This document shows positions 27,857 to 37,376 of a stretch of DNA of 42,925 nucleotides, piece after piece. A model generated the notes under the pieces. The model was not told the origin of the DNA. It saw nothing but the letters and a program-made list of their open reading frames with translations, and searched no databases. Where the stretch lies: assembly GCF_015265435.1 (NCBI RefSeq), contig NZ_JABJWH010000039.1:1-42925 (forward strand), given 5' to 3'. The position numbers and the translations under genes were made by a program. Source of the DNA: Alloalcanivorax profundimaris. Its GTDB lineage: Bacteria > Pseudomonadota > Gammaproteobacteria > Pseudomonadales > Alcanivoracaceae. Numbering within the stretch: position 1 is the stretch's first letter; each line of letters begins with the position of its first letter.

Positions 27857-30240
27857 TCAGAATTCCAGTTTGACCCCGCCGAACACGGTGCGCGGGTTGC
27901 CCACCGAGATCCGGTAGGAGCCGCCGGAGGCACTGTAGTATTCCTCGTCGGCGAGGTTCTTCACGCCCACATCAAAGCGCAGCCGTTCCCGCTGGCTGAG
28001 CGGCAGGTAATACCAGGCGCCCACATCCAGCACTGTGTAGCCGTCCATCTCGAAGCTGCCGGCGCTGTCGCCATAGCGATCGCCGGCGTAGGAGACGCCG
28101 CCGCCCAGGCCCAGCCCCCGCAGCGGCCGCGCGGCGGTCTGGAATTCGTAGCTGGCCCACAGGCTGGCGGTGGTGGTGGGCACATTGGCCGGGCGGTTGC
28201 CGTCATCGTCGTCATTGGTGACCTGCTCGGCGTCCACCACGCCCACGGCGGCGCGCAGGTTGAAGCCGTCCACCGGGTTGGACACCAGCGAGACCTCCGC
28301 GCCCTGGGAGGTCTGGCCGCCGTTCAGCACCGGCTCGCCATTCTCGAACTGCACCACGTTGTCTTCTTCCAGATCGAACAGCGACACGGTCAGGAAGTGG
28401 CGGTCATCGAGCAGGTGCCACTTGGCGCCCACTTCGTACTGGCGGCCTTCCCGAGGGTCCGCCTCGGCCACCCGGGTCTGGCCGATAAAGATGCTCTGCG
28501 GCTCGAAGGTGTCCGCGTAATTGAAGTACAGATTGAGATCCCGGGTCACCGACCACATCAGCCCCAGCCCCTTGGTGAGCTTGTTCTGGTCGCCGGATCG
28601 GGCGTCGGTGACGCCGCCGGCGAGCAGATCACGGCGGTGGAAGTCGGTTTCGAACACCTCGTAACGCAGCCCCAGGGTGGCGGTGAGCGAGGGCAGCAGG
28701 GCCACATCCGCCAGCGCGAACACGCCTTGGGATTGCACCTCGGTATCGAAATAGAGGCCGTTTTGCGGGGTGCCGATGTCGTTGACCAGATCGAAGGAAT
28801 CGGGATCGTTCACCGTGCCCCCGGTTTGCAGCGCGCCGGTGTAGTTCTCCCACTCATGGGTTTCGCGGCGGTATTCCACCCCGGCGGCCAGATCCACCGG
28901 CAGGGTGGTGGGCAGCGAGCCGATCAACTGCGAGCGCAGAAACACGGAACGCCGCTCCCGGTTCTCGTTGCTGCCCATGCGCCGGGTCAGCACGCCGCTG
29001 TCGGACACGTTGACCACCTCGGCGCGCACATCGTCACCGCCTTCCCGCGAATAGAACAAGGTGCTGTCCAGATCCCAGCCGCTCTCGCCCAGGGGCAGGG
29101 TGTTGTCCACCTGCACCAGTTGATAGTGCTCCTCGCGCTGGTTTTTCACGTTGCCATCGAAACGGGCGTCGCGATCCACATCGACGATGCGCCGGTCACC
29201 GTTGGCCAGTGGCTCGGTGATCAGCCCCCGATCAATGGGGCGCTTGTCGTTGGAATACTCATGGTTCACGGACAGGCGGAAGCCGGACGGTGTTTGCCAC
29301 AGCAATGAGGAAGATAAAAACTGGCGCTCCACGTCGTTGTCGCGGAACGTCTCGCTGTCTTCCAGTGAGCCGGTAACGCGGTAGGCGAAGGTGTCGCTGC
29401 CGGCCACCGGGCCGGTGGTGTCGGCGGTGAGCCGGCGCTGGCCGTGTTCGTCGAAGGCGGTGGAGAGCGAACCCTGACGCTGGAAGGAGGGCTGCTTGGT
29501 CTGGATGTTGATCAGCCCGCTGGGCGCCATGCGGCCGATGTCCGCCACCGGGCCCTTGAGAATCTGGATGCTCTCCACGGTGGCCGGGTCGATGCGGCTG
29601 TCGGTGACGAACGGCACGCCGTTGCGGTAGAAGTTGTCGTTGCGCGCGAAACCGCGCACCACGGCGTGCTCCCGCGGGTGCCGCCGTAGCCGTCGCTGAC
29701 GGTCACGTTGGGGGCCAGGCGGAACACCTCGGCCAGCTCCCGGGACTGCTGGTCCAGCAGCAACTGCTCGGGAATCACGTCCAGGCTGCGCGGCACGTCC
29801 GCCACGTCCTTGGGCAGGCGCAGGGCGCTGTCCGCGTAGCGGCTTTCGTAGCGGCTCTGGGCGGTGCCGGTCACCGCCACCGGCGCCAGGGTGTGGCCCT
29901 CGCCCACGGGCTCCAGGGTGAGCCCGCCGTCGTCGGTGAGCCGGTAGCGCAGGCCGGTGCCTTCGAGCAGCTGCTCCAGGCCCGCCGGCACCGTGTAGCG
30001 GCCGCGCAGGCCGGGGCTTTGCTTGCCCCGGGTCAGTTCGCCGTCGGCGGACAGCAGCAGCCCGGCCTCGCCGGCGAAGCGGGGCAATACCGTGCTCAGC
30101 GGCCCCGCCTCGATGGCGTAATCACGGGCCTGGGTTTGCGGGGCCGGGGTTTGCGCGGCGGCGGTCTGCGCCTGCAACGGCGAGGCAAGCAGCAAGGCAC
30201 CCAGCAGGGGCCAGGAGCGGGACAATGGACGTAGCGCCAT
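27857..30240 (-). pseudogene. TonB-dependent siderophore receptor with STN domain, frameshifted
   Basis: The 5' part (from ATG at 30240) gives a signal peptide, an STN signalling domain (about residues 40-110, LRYRLTDDGGLTLEPV) and the start of the plug. After VSDGYGGTR the frame is lost near 29671-29679. The next frame continues at once with REHAVVRGFARNDNFYRNG and runs through the plug and 22-strand barrel to a C-terminal Phe (VFGGVKLEF). Reading CCCGCGGGAG as one base too long restores a normal receptor of about 794 residues (FpvA/FecA type, importing ferric siderophores and signalling to FecR). It could be a real mutation or a sequencing error in a GC run. Translation as read ends in an unrelated tail of about 45 residues. 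Confidence 0.87.
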
Positions 30241-30333
30241 GGGGCGATCCTTTTTTCCGGATTCGTATGAAAGGGTTCAAGGACCCAGCCCCGTGAAACC
30301 AAAAAAGGGGAACCACAACACCAACATTTATCC

Positions 30334-30371
30334 GTAGGAGCGACCGGGCGGCGTGCCGCTTCAGTCGCGAT
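30334..30371. repeat. Degenerate REP-like palindrome
   Basis: GTAGGAGCGACCGGGCGGCG...GCTTCAGTCGCGAT shares both arms of the REP-like unit seen elsewhere in the window, but has an extra segment in the centre. It lies in the gap between fecR and the receptor gene, inside the operon. Confidence 0.6.
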
Positions 30372-30388
30372 CCCCCGCTATCCAGCCA

Positions 30389-31282
30389 TCAACCAGCCCG
30401 GGACACCGACACCCACCAGGGCGTCAGAAACGCCACGTCCACCGGCAGCGCCTCCGGCAGGGAACGCAGCACCCGGTCGGTGTCCGCCAGGGGGAAGCTG
30501 CCCACCAGGCGCAGATCGGCGACGTCCGGGTCGCAATGAATGACGCCGCGCCGGTAGCGGGCCAGTTCCTCCAGAAATTCCCCCAGGGGCCGGTCGTCGG
30601 CGATCAGCATGCCGCGCTCCCAGCCGGCGCCGCCGTCGCCGGCCACCACGGCGCCGCGCCCCGGCGCGTCGGCGGGGGCCAGGGCCACCCAGCCGGACCA
30701 CACTGCCACCCGGGTGCCGGTGTCGGTGAGGCGCACGCTGAACCGGGTGCCCAGGGGCCGCGCCGCCCCGGCGGCGGTGAGTACCGTGAACGGGCACGGG
30801 TCGGCGGCGGTTTCGATCAGCACTTCCCCGGCCAGCAGGCGCAGGCGGCGGTGCTTGGCGTTGTAATCCAGGTCCACGGCGGTGTCGGTGTTGAGCCACA
30901 GGCGGCCGCCATCCGGCAGCGCCTGCTCGCGGATCTCGCCCACGGCGGTGCGCAGGTCCGCCCGCCAGATCGGCGCCCGGGACCAGGCCAGGCCGTCGGC
31001 GGCGGCGAGCACCGCCAGCCCGGCGCCGCCCTTGAGAAAACGGCGCCGCCCCCGGCCCGCCGCCGACAGCGCCCGCCGGGCCGGCGCGGCGGGCAACGCC
31101 CCCAGCCGCCGGTCCAGATCCGCCAAGCGCCGCCAGGCGCGCCGGTGGCTCTCGCTGGCCGCCAGCCAGGCCCGTCAGCGCTGGCGCTCGGCCTCGGGCA
31201 CCGGCTCGTCGCCGAGGGTGGCGAACCACTCCGCCGCCTGGGCCAGCACCTCGTCGGGCAGGGCCGGATCGCGGTCGTTCAC
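30389..31282 (-). pseudogene. fecR: FecR-type anti-sigma/sensor protein with in-frame TGA
   Basis: Read from the GTG at 31282, which overlaps the fecI stop, the frame gives a normal FecR N-terminal cytoplasmic (DUF4880) domain: LAQAAEWFATLGDEPVPEAE. Codon 36 is TGA (31175-31177), just before RAWLAASESHRRAWRRL, where family members have an aromatic or hydrophobic residue, so TGG to TGA is likely. Beyond the stop the frame is intact: a Tat-like RRRFLKGG plus hydrophobic segment, the FecR periplasmic domain (PLGTRFSVR) and a C-terminal STN-like region. Restart at the ATG at 31126 would give 245 residues lacking the sigma-binding domain. FecR normally relays receptor occupancy to FecI. Confidence 0.85.
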
Positions 31283-31803
31283 CGCCCGTCGCCCCGGTTG
31301 TCCAGGCGCAAATACTGCAGCGTGGCCCGGGCCATGTACTTTTTCACCATGCGCTCGGAGATGCCCAGCCGCTCGCCGATCTCGGCATAGCGCAGGCGGT
31401 CCAGCCGCGACATCAGAAACACCCGCCGGGCCTTGTCCGGCAGGGTGGCCAGGAAGGCGTCCACCTCATAAAGGGTCTCCATCACCAGGTGGTGCTCCTC
31501 GGGGGACGGCGCCAGCGCTTCCGGCCGCTGGCGCAGCGCCTCCAGGTAAGCCTGTTCAATATCCCGGCGGCGCCAATGGTTGGCCAGCAGGCCCCGGGCA
31601 ATGCGACGCAGATAGGCGCGCGGGTGGGTCAGCCCCAACGGGTCCTGATCGCGGCTAAGCAGCCGCAGAAAGGTATCCTGGGCGAGGTCGGCGGCGGTTT
31701 CGCTGCAACCGGAGCGGCTGCGCAACAGATTGTGCAACCAGCGGTGATGGTCCCGGTAAAGGGCATCCAGGGCATCCCGTTGGCGGGATTGGGCGGGCCG
31801 CAT
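31279..31803 (-). CDS. fecI: ECF sigma factor, FecI family
   Basis: A 174-residue sigma-70 family protein of the iron-starvation type. Sigma region 2 is visible in residues about 10-75 (LYRDHHRWLHNLLRS, AADLAQDTFLRLLS, YLRRIARGLLANHWRRR). Region 4 lies at about 115-165 (LPDKARRVFLMSRLDRLRYA, IGERLGISERMVKKYMARA). It should direct transcription of the receptor operon when released or activated by FecR. The start is ATG at 31803, about 55 bases from a Fur-box-like site. Its stop overlaps the fecR GTG. Confidence 0.93.
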   Translation of the reverse strand: MRPAQSRQRDALDALYRDHHRWLHNLLRSRSGCSETAADLAQDTFLRLLSRDQDPLGLTHPRAYLRRIARGLLANHWRRRDIEQAYLEALRQRPEALAPSPEEHHLVMETLYEVDAFLATLPDKARRVFLMSRLDRLRYAEIGERLGISERMVKKYMARATLQYLRLDNRGDGR

Positions 31804-31856
31804 GGCGTCACGCTCCCGGTGCAGGCAAATAAAGGACGAACTGTGGCGGCGGGCAG

Positions 31857-31879
31857 TATAAACGAGAACTATTCGCGAA
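31857..31879 (-). promoter_or_regulatory. Fur-box-like site upstream of fecI
   Basis: Minus-strand sequence GCGAATAGTTCTCGTTTATA resembles the AT-rich Fur consensus (AATGATAATCATTATC-type, with the TTCTC variant common in pseudomonads). It stands out in a GC-rich background and precedes an iron-starvation sigma gene. Assigned by eye. Confidence 0.6.
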
Positions 31880-32047
31880 TGAACGCCGGCGCCAGAACAA
31901 GCAGGAAGCCCGCCGGCGGAGGCGACCGCCCGGTCAGCCCCCGCCTAGGCGCCGTGGCCCGCGTCCGTTATCCTTCACCCCTGACAATCAATGGGCCGGA
32001 TTCGGCGCCCCGCCGCCCCGGCCCACGGACCTGGAGCCCGCATTCCC

Positions 32048-33145
32048 ATGGGTCATCGCACACCCCTTTACGACGCCCACCTCGCCGCCGGCGCCAAGAT
32101 GGTGGATTTCGGCGGCTGGGACATGCCGATCCACTACGGCTCCCAGCTGGAGGAGCACCACGCCGTGCGCCAGGGCGCCGGTATGTTCGATGTCTCCCAC
32201 ATGACCGTGGTGGACGTGGCCGGCAACGACAGCCGCGCCTACCTGCGCCACCTGCTCGCCAACGACATCGACAAGGTGCCCGCCGGCCGCGCCCTCTACA
32301 CCTGCATGCTCAACGAGCGCGGCGGCGTGGTGGACGACCTGATCGTCTATAAAGGCGCCGATCAGTTCCGCCTGGTGGTCAACTGCGCCACCCGCGACAA
32401 GGACCTGGACTGGATGGAAGGCCAGGCCGGCGGCTACGCCGTGGACATCCGCGAACGCCCGGACCTGGCCATGATCGCCGTGCAGGGCCCCGAGGCCCGC
32501 GGCATCCTCGAGCAGCAGCTCTGCGACGCCGCCGGTGAAGCGGTCCGCGACATGCCGTTCTTCGGCTTCGAGACCGTCGGCGAATGGCTGATCGCCCGCA
32601 CCGGCTACACCGGCGAGGACGGCGCCGAGATCATCCTGCCCGGCGGCAAGGCCCCGGAGCTCTGGCAGCGCCTGCTCGACGCCGGCGTGCGGCCCATCGG
32701 CCTGGGCGCCCGCGACACCCTGCGCCTGGAAGCCGGCCTCAACCTCTACGGCAACGACATGGACGACGACATCACCCCCTGGGAAGCCAACCTGGGCTGG
32801 ACCGTCGCCCTGGACGACGCCGAGCGGGACTTCGTCGGCCGCCGCGCCCTGGAACGGCACAAGGAACAGGACCATCCGGTCATGCGCGGCCTGGTGCTCG
32901 AGGACAAAGGCGTGCTGCGCCCCCACCAGACCGTGCACACGCACTCTGATAACGGGGAGGGCGAAGGCGAGACCACCAGCGGCACCTTCTCGCCCACCCT
33001 GGGCCAGGCCATCGCCCTGGCGCGCCTGCCCGCCGGCACCACCGGCACCGTGGAGGTGGAGATACGCAAAAAACGGCTGCGCGCCCGGGTGGTGCGGCCG
33101 CCGTTTGTCAGGAACGGAAAAGCGGCTTATAAACCGCAGGATTAA
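32048..33145 (+). CDS. gcvT: Aminomethyltransferase, glycine cleavage T protein
   Basis: Transfers the methylene group from aminomethyl-lipoyl GcvH to THF, giving 5,10-methylene-THF and ammonia. The 365 residues show the T-protein pattern: [20 protein letters not shown], the folate-site region [45 protein letters not shown] and [21 protein letters not shown]. The ATG at 32048 ([11 protein letters not shown]) matches family starts; an upstream in-frame ATG at 31991 only adds a basic, low-complexity stretch. First gene of gcvT-H-PA-PB. No glycine riboswitch motif is seen upstream. Confidence 0.96.
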   Translation: MGHRTPLYDAHLAAGAKMVDFGGWDMPIHYGSQLEEHHAVRQGAGMFDVSHMTVVDVAGNDSRAYLRHLLANDIDKVPAGRALYTCMLNERGGVVDDLIVYKGADQFRLVVNCATRDKDLDWMEGQAGGYAVDIRERPDLAMIAVQGPEARGILEQQLCDAAGEAVRDMPFFGFETVGEWLIARTGYTGEDGAEIILPGGKAPELWQRLLDAGVRPIGLGARDTLRLEAGLNLYGNDMDDDITPWEANLGWTVALDDAERDFVGRRALERHKEQDHPVMRGLVLEDKGVLRPHQTVHTHSDNGEGEGETTSGTFSPTLGQAIALARLPAGTTGTVEVEIRKKRLRARVVRPPFVRNGKAAYKPQD

Positions 33146-33177
33146 CTTTCAAACACGGACACTGAGGGGAACAACCA

Positions 33178-33564
33178 ATGAGCGAGATTCCTGCCGAACT
33201 GCGCTACCGCGACAGCCACGAATGGGTCCGCGTCGAGGACGACGTGGCCGTGGTGGGCATCACCGACCACGCCCAGGACTCCATGGGCGACCTGGTCTTC
33301 GTGGAAATGCCCGAAGTGGGCGTGGTGTTCGCCGCCGGCGACGAAGCCGGCGTGGTCGAATCCGTGAAAGCCGCCTCCGACATCTATGCTCCGGTCTCCG
33401 GCGAAGTGGTCGCCATCAACGAGGCCCTGGAAGACGAGCCCGAGCTGGTCAACAACGAACCCTACGCCGGCGGCTGGCTGTTCAAGATCAAAATGGCCGA
33501 CAGCGGCGAGCTCAAGGAAATGCTCACCGCCGACCAGTACCAGGAACAGATCGACAGCGAATAA
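33178..33564 (+). CDS. gcvH: Glycine cleavage H protein
   Basis: A 128-residue lipoyl carrier shuttling the aminomethyl intermediate between P and T proteins. The lipoylated lysine is Lys64 in [19 protein letters not shown]. Family start [14 protein letters not shown] and C-terminal [11 protein letters not shown] are present. SD GAGGGG precedes the ATG. It is followed by a large inverted repeat before gcvPA. Confidence 0.97.
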   Translation: MSEIPAELRYRDSHEWVRVEDDVAVVGITDHAQDSMGDLVFVEMPEVGVVFAAGDEAGVVESVKAASDIYAPVSGEVVAINEALEDEPELVNNEPYAGGWLFKIKMADSGELKEMLTADQYQEQIDSE

Positions 33565-33580
33565 ACGCCCTTCGGGCGGG

Positions 33581-33660
33581 TTGCAAGTTGAAAGTTTCAA
33601 GTTGCAAAGGGCGGCTCCGAGTCGGGGTTTCCCTTGCAACTTTCAACTTGAAACTTGCAA
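33581..33660. repeat. Large near-perfect inverted repeat between gcvH and gcvPA
   Basis: A 31-base left arm (33581-33611) pairs with a 30-base right arm (33631-33660) around a 19-base GC-rich loop. The arms consist of repeated GTTGAAAGTTTCAAGTTGCA-like words, so each arm is also partly self-complementary. It is preceded by a small CGCCC-TTC-GGGCG hairpin at 33566-33578. The AT-rich words are foreign to the GC-rich operon around them. It may be a mobile intergenic repeat or an mRNA processing/attenuation element. Confidence 0.85.
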
Positions 33661-33723
33661 CTCGACTTTCGCCGAACGCCCGAACCATTCCGTTGACCAC
33701 CTAATCATCCGGTAACGCCTCCC

Positions 33724-35082
33724 ATGCCCTACATCCCGCACACCGAGGACGACGTCCAAGCCATGCTGGCGGCCATCGGCGCCGACAGCATTGAACAACT
33801 CTTCGATGAAATCCCCGCCCACCTCAAGGCGGGCAGCAGCCTGGACGCCCTGCCCGAAGGCCAGGGCGAAATGGAAGTCACCCGCCTGATGGCGGACCGG
33901 GCCGAACAGGACCGCTTCGCCCTCAGCTTTATCGGCGGCGGCGCCTACGCGCACCACATCCCGGCGGCGGTATGGGAAATCGCGACGCGGGGCGAGTACT
34001 ACACCGCCTACACGCCGTACCAGGCGGAAGCCAGCCAGGGCACCCTGCAGGTGATCTACGAATACCAGACCCTGATCGCCCGCCTCACCGGCATGGACGT
34101 CTCCAACGCCTCGGTCTACGACGGGGCATCAGGTTTAGCGGAAGCGGTGCTTATGAGCCTGCGCGCCAACCGCAAATCGAAAAGCCGCAAGGTGCTGGTG
34201 CCGGAGGCGCTTAACCCGCGCTACCGCAGCGCCTGCGACGCCATCGTCCGCAACCAGGACGTGGAACTGGTGTCCGTACCGTTCTGCACCGACGCCGGCC
34301 AGACTCTGGTGGACGGCCTCAAGGAACACGAAGGTCAGGACTTTGCCGCCCTGGTAATCAGCCAGCCCAACTACTTCGGCAGCCTGGAAGACGTGGACGC
34401 CCTCACCGACTGGGCCCACGCCAACGGCATGCTGGTCATCGCCGTGGTCAACCCGACCTCCCTGGCGCTGCTCACGCCTCCCGGTGAATGGGGCGAGCAG
34501 GGCGCCGACATCGTGGTCGGCGAAGGCCAGCCCCTGGGCATCCCGCTCAGCTCCGGCGGCCCCTACTTCGGCTTCATGGCCTGCACCAAGAAACACGTGC
34601 GCCAGATGCCCGGCCGCATCATCGGCCGCACCATCGACATGGAAGGCAAGCAGGGCTTCACCCTCACCCTGCAAGCCCGCGAGCAGCACATCCGCCGCTC
34701 CAAGGCCACCAGCAACATCTGCACCAACCAGGGCCTGGCCATGACCGCCGCCACCATCTACACCTCGCTGCTCGGCCCCGACGGCCTCGCCAGCGTCGCC
34801 GGCCACTGCCACGCCAACACCCAGAAACTGGCGGACAAGCTCTGCGCCCTCGACGGCGTCGAACGCGCCTTCACCGCCCCGGTGTTCCACGAAGTGGCCC
34901 TCACGCTGCCCCAGGACGCCGACACCGTGCTCGCCAAACTGGCCGAAAAGGACATCCTCGGCGGCCTCAGCCTCGCCAAGGACTACAGCATGAAGAACGC
35001 GATCCTGGTGAACGCGACGGAAGTACATACGGAAGGGGACCTGGACCTCTTCGCGCAGGCTCTCAAGGAGGTCTTGGCATGA
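33724..35082 (+). CDS. gcvPA: Glycine dehydrogenase (decarboxylating) subunit 1
   Basis: N-terminal half of the split P protein, 452 residues. Recognisable segments are [57 protein letters not shown]-type sequence, and [20 protein letters not shown]. The subunit pairs with GcvPB to decarboxylate glycine and load GcvH; it lacks the PLP lysine. Its stop overlaps the gcvPB start by 4 bases (ATGA). The split form is usual in Gram-positives and archaea and occurs in some Proteobacteria. Confidence 0.96.
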   Translation: MPYIPHTEDDVQAMLAAIGADSIEQLFDEIPAHLKAGSSLDALPEGQGEMEVTRLMADRAEQDRFALSFIGGGAYAHHIPAAVWEIATRGEYYTAYTPYQAEASQGTLQVIYEYQTLIARLTGMDVSNASVYDGASGLAEAVLMSLRANRKSKSRKVLVPEALNPRYRSACDAIVRNQDVELVSVPFCTDAGQTLVDGLKEHEGQDFAALVISQPNYFGSLEDVDALTDWAHANGMLVIAVVNPTSLALLTPPGEWGEQGADIVVGEGQPLGIPLSSGGPYFGFMACTKKHVRQMPGRIIGRTIDMEGKQGFTLTLQAREQHIRRSKATSNICTNQGLAMTAATIYTSLLGPDGLASVAGHCHANTQKLADKLCALDGVERAFTAPVFHEVALTLPQDADTVLAKLAEKDILGGLSLAKDYSMKNAILVNATEVHTEGDLDLFAQALKEVLA

Positions 35083-36563
35083 GCAACGAAACCACGCTGA
35101 TCTTCCAACACTCTCGGCCGGGCCGCAGCGCCACCGCCCAAGCGCCCAAGCCCGTGAGTGAGGACCAACTGTCCGCCATCCCGGCCAGCCTGCGCCGCAA
35201 AAACAAACCCGGCCTGCCGGAAGTGGGCGAGCTGGAAGTGGTGCGCCACTACACCAACCTGTCGACCAAGAACTTCGCCATCGACAAGCAGTTCTACCCG
35301 CTCGGCTCCTGCACCATGAAATACAATCCGCGCGGCGCCAACCGCGCGGCCATGCTGCCCGGCTTCCTCAACCGGCACCCGCTCGCCCCGGCCAGCCACA
35401 GCCAGGGCTACCTGGCTTGCATGTACGAGCTGCAAAACTTCCTCAAGGAAGTCACCGGCATGAAGGGCGTCTCGCTGGCCCCCATGGCCGGCGCCCAGGG
35501 TGAATTCGCCGGCGTCGCCATGATCCGCGCCTACCACGAAGCCCGCGGCGACGACGCCCGCACCGAAATCCTGATCCCCGAAGCCGCCCACGGCACCAAC
35601 CCGGCCACCGCCGTCATGTGCGGCTACAAGGTCCGCGAAGTCCCGGTCGGCAAAAACGGTGACGTGGACCTCGAAGCCCTCAAGGAAGCCTGCGGCCCGC
35701 AAACCGCCGGCCTGATGATGACCAACCCGTCCACCTGCGGCGTCTTTGAACGGCAAATCGAAGCCATCAGCAAAGCCGTCCACGACGCCGGCGGCCTGCT
35801 CTACTACGACGGCGCCAACCTCAACGCCATCCTCGGCAAGGTCCGCCCCGGCGACATGGGCTTCGACGTCATCCACATGAACCTGCACAAAACCTTCGCC
35901 ACCCCCCACGGCGGCGGCGGCCCCGGCGCCGGCCCGGTGGGCGTCTCCCAGCGCCTGCTCGACTACCTGCCCACCCCCATGGCCGGGAGGGACGAAGAGT
36001 CCGGCGGCTCTTCAGGAGAGTATCACTGGATCGACACCGACACCCTGCCCACCAGCATCGGCCACCTCAGCGCCTTCATGGGCAACGCCGGCGTCCTCCT
36101 GCGCGCCTACTTCTACGCCATGGTCCTCGGCCGCCAAGGCATGATCCGCGTCGGCGAATACTCCACCCTCGCCGCCAACTACCTGCTCAAACGCCTCGAA
36201 GCCATCGGCTGCCAGGCCGCCTACCCGGACCGCCGCGCCAGCCACGAATTCATCCTCACCTTCGCCAAACTGGCCAAGGACCAACACGTCACCGCCCTCG
36301 ACATCGCCAAACGCCTGCTCGACTACAACCAGCACGCCCCCACCATCTACTTCCCGCTGCTGGTCCCCGAATGCTTCCTCATCGAGCCCACCGAAACCGA
36401 AACCAAGGAAGCCATGGACGACTTCGTCGACGCCATGGAACAGATCCTCAACGAAGCCAAAACCGACCCGGAGACCGTCACCGAAGCGCCGTTCACCCAG
36501 CCCGTGCGCCGGCTGGATGAGGTGAAGGCGGCGAAGGAGTTGGATTTGGTTTGGAGTGAGTGA
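35079..36563 (+). CDS. gcvPB: Glycine dehydrogenase (decarboxylating) subunit 2, intact
   Basis: PLP-bearing half of the split P protein, 494 residues. Key features are [16 protein letters not shown] near residue 74, [17 protein letters not shown], the phosphate region [12 protein letters not shown], and the PLP lysine Lys271 in [18 protein letters not shown]. It decarboxylates glycine together with GcvPA. The ATG at 35079 is coupled to the gcvPA stop. Residues 326-494 are encoded again at 39911-40420, and partly at 38950-39132. The codon pattern of the last third (many GCC/ACC/CTC, 'CGCCTGCTCGACTACAACC') is the same in the copies. Confidence 0.97.
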   Translation: MSNETTLIFQHSRPGRSATAQAPKPVSEDQLSAIPASLRRKNKPGLPEVGELEVVRHYTNLSTKNFAIDKQFYPLGSCTMKYNPRGANRAAMLPGFLNRHPLAPASHSQGYLACMYELQNFLKEVTGMKGVSLAPMAGAQGEFAGVAMIRAYHEARGDDARTEILIPEAAHGTNPATAVMCGYKVREVPVGKNGDVDLEALKEACGPQTAGLMMTNPSTCGVFERQIEAISKAVHDAGGLLYYDGANLNAILGKVRPGDMGFDVIHMNLHKTFATPHGGGGPGAGPVGVSQRLLDYLPTPMAGRDEESGGSSGEYHWIDTDTLPTSIGHLSAFMGNAGVLLRAYFYAMVLGRQGMIRVGEYSTLAANYLLKRLEAIGCQAAYPDRRASHEFILTFAKLAKDQHVTALDIAKRLLDYNQHAPTIYFPLLVPECFLIEPTETETKEAMDDFVDAMEQILNEAKTDPETVTEAPFTQPVRRLDEVKAAKELDLVWSE

Positions 36564-36601
36564 TGGCGGGGTTTTAGGGGTTAGTTAGTTCTCACTATTG
36601 A

Positions 36602-36625
36602 AGGGGCCTTTTCTGGCCCCTTTTT
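36602..36625 (+). terminator. Rho-independent terminator of the gcv operon
   Basis: AGGGGCC-TTTTCT-GGCCCCT followed by a T run, 39 bases after the gcvPB stop. The 7-bp GC-rich stem and U tract are canonical. The corresponding position after the 39911-40420 copy is too diverged to form the stem. Confidence 0.92.
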
Positions 36626-36801
36626 GTGCCTGCGCGACAAGAGCGTATGAGCATTGAAATGTGATGCGTGTCGCATTATGGTTTTGCAGTAATGCGACTG
36701 AGCATTGGGATGACGAACAGGTTTTTATTTGTGCAAAACCTGATGACAAGCCGACGAGGTTTCGGCGAAAAGGAATTATATAATAATAGGAGGAATCAAA
36801 A

Positions 36802-36951
36802 ATGGCTGTTAAACATATACCGACCGGAGTCGTCCACCAAGGCAATAAAGGTGGCACCACTGGCTGTGGGTACAACACAAAGGACCATCCAAGCCACTGG
36901 GTTGATTCTCACGAACGAATCACCTGTGACAAAAATGGGTGCAAGAATTAA
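36802..36951 (+). CDS. Small Cys-containing protein, 49 residues, unknown function
   Basis: ATG at 36802 to TAA at 36949, with a strong SD (TAGGAGG, 36787-36793). The sequence MAVKHIPTGVVHQGNKGGTT continues with a single Cys (GCGYNTKDHPSHW) and two more near the C-terminus (RITCDKNGCKN). Together with several His residues this resembles a small metal-binding fold. It starts about 240 bases after gcvPB and is followed at once by a terminator-like hairpin, so it is a monocistronic unit. Family not recognised; the SD and terminator make it likely real. Confidence 0.72.
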   Translation: MAVKHIPTGVVHQGNKGGTTGCGYNTKDHPSHWVDSHERITCDKNGCKN

Positions 36952-36981
36952 GACATGACCATGTAGTGCATCATGTCTTTT
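36951..36981 (+). terminator. Terminator-like hairpin after the small Cys protein
   Basis: AGACATGA (36951-36958) pairs with TCATGTCT (36971-36978), followed by TTTT. The stem begins at the last base of the stop codon. A second hairpin, GTGAGGCAGAG...CTCTGCTTCAC, follows at 36988-37012. Confidence 0.7.
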
Positions 36982-37376
36982 GAATGCGTGAGGCAGAGTG
37001 TTTCTCTGCTTCACCAAATATCCCGCTTGGTTTGCTACTTCCTAAAAAAGCGGGTTATATAAAAAGTAGCGAAAGTCTGAACGGCCTTCATCCAAGCAGC
37101 CTGAAAGATTGGAGCCAATTGATGGAGGAGCGCCTGTGGCGCAACCTGCATTAGCGAGTTCAGCAAGTCTGCACCTTAGGTTGAGTGCATTCGGCGCGTT
37201 GTTCACGGTCCTATCCGTGTCATTCAGCCCTCTTGCTGCATTCGTGCTGGCAATGGCAGCAACGGTGCTCTTGGCTAAGTTGTAGTGCTTAGGTGCGTAT
37301 TCAGTTCGGCTGGCGCACCGCCTTGGCGGCTGCAACTACTCCTTATGACTAGGTTCGCGCTTGGTCTTCCTTATAA
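36982..37376. other. Region of about 395 bases with one candidate small gene only
   Basis: It holds the second hairpin noted above and the candidate hydrophobic peptide at 37136-37285. Otherwise no coding signal is convincing. A minus-strand frame across 37042-37335 exists, but it has no SD and its product looks like the complement of the plus-strand frame. Confidence 0.45.
37136..37285 (+). CDS. Candidate small hydrophobic peptide, 49 residues
   Basis: GTG at 37136 to TAG at 37283, preceded by GGAGGAG (37124-37130) at about 5 bases. The product opens with SLHLRLSAFGALFTVLSVSF and continues into PLAAFVLAMAATVLLAKL. It could form one or two membrane helices with a basic residue between. Small hydrophobic peptides of this kind occur in toxin and membrane-stress systems, but nothing specific identifies it. 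Low confidence: it may be chance coding in a former mobile region. Confidence 0.35.
   Translation: MAQPALASSASLHLRLSAFGALFTVLSVSFSPLAAFVLAMAATVLLAKL

Noticed and set aside
31804-32047. Possible glycine riboswitch before gcvT.
   Set aside because: The conserved glycine aptamer core sequences are not found; only the Fur-box-like site of the divergent fecI is visible.
37042-37335. A 97-codon minus-strand frame.
   Set aside because: No SD, low-complexity content and no recognisable domain; the opposite strand has a better-supported small frame.
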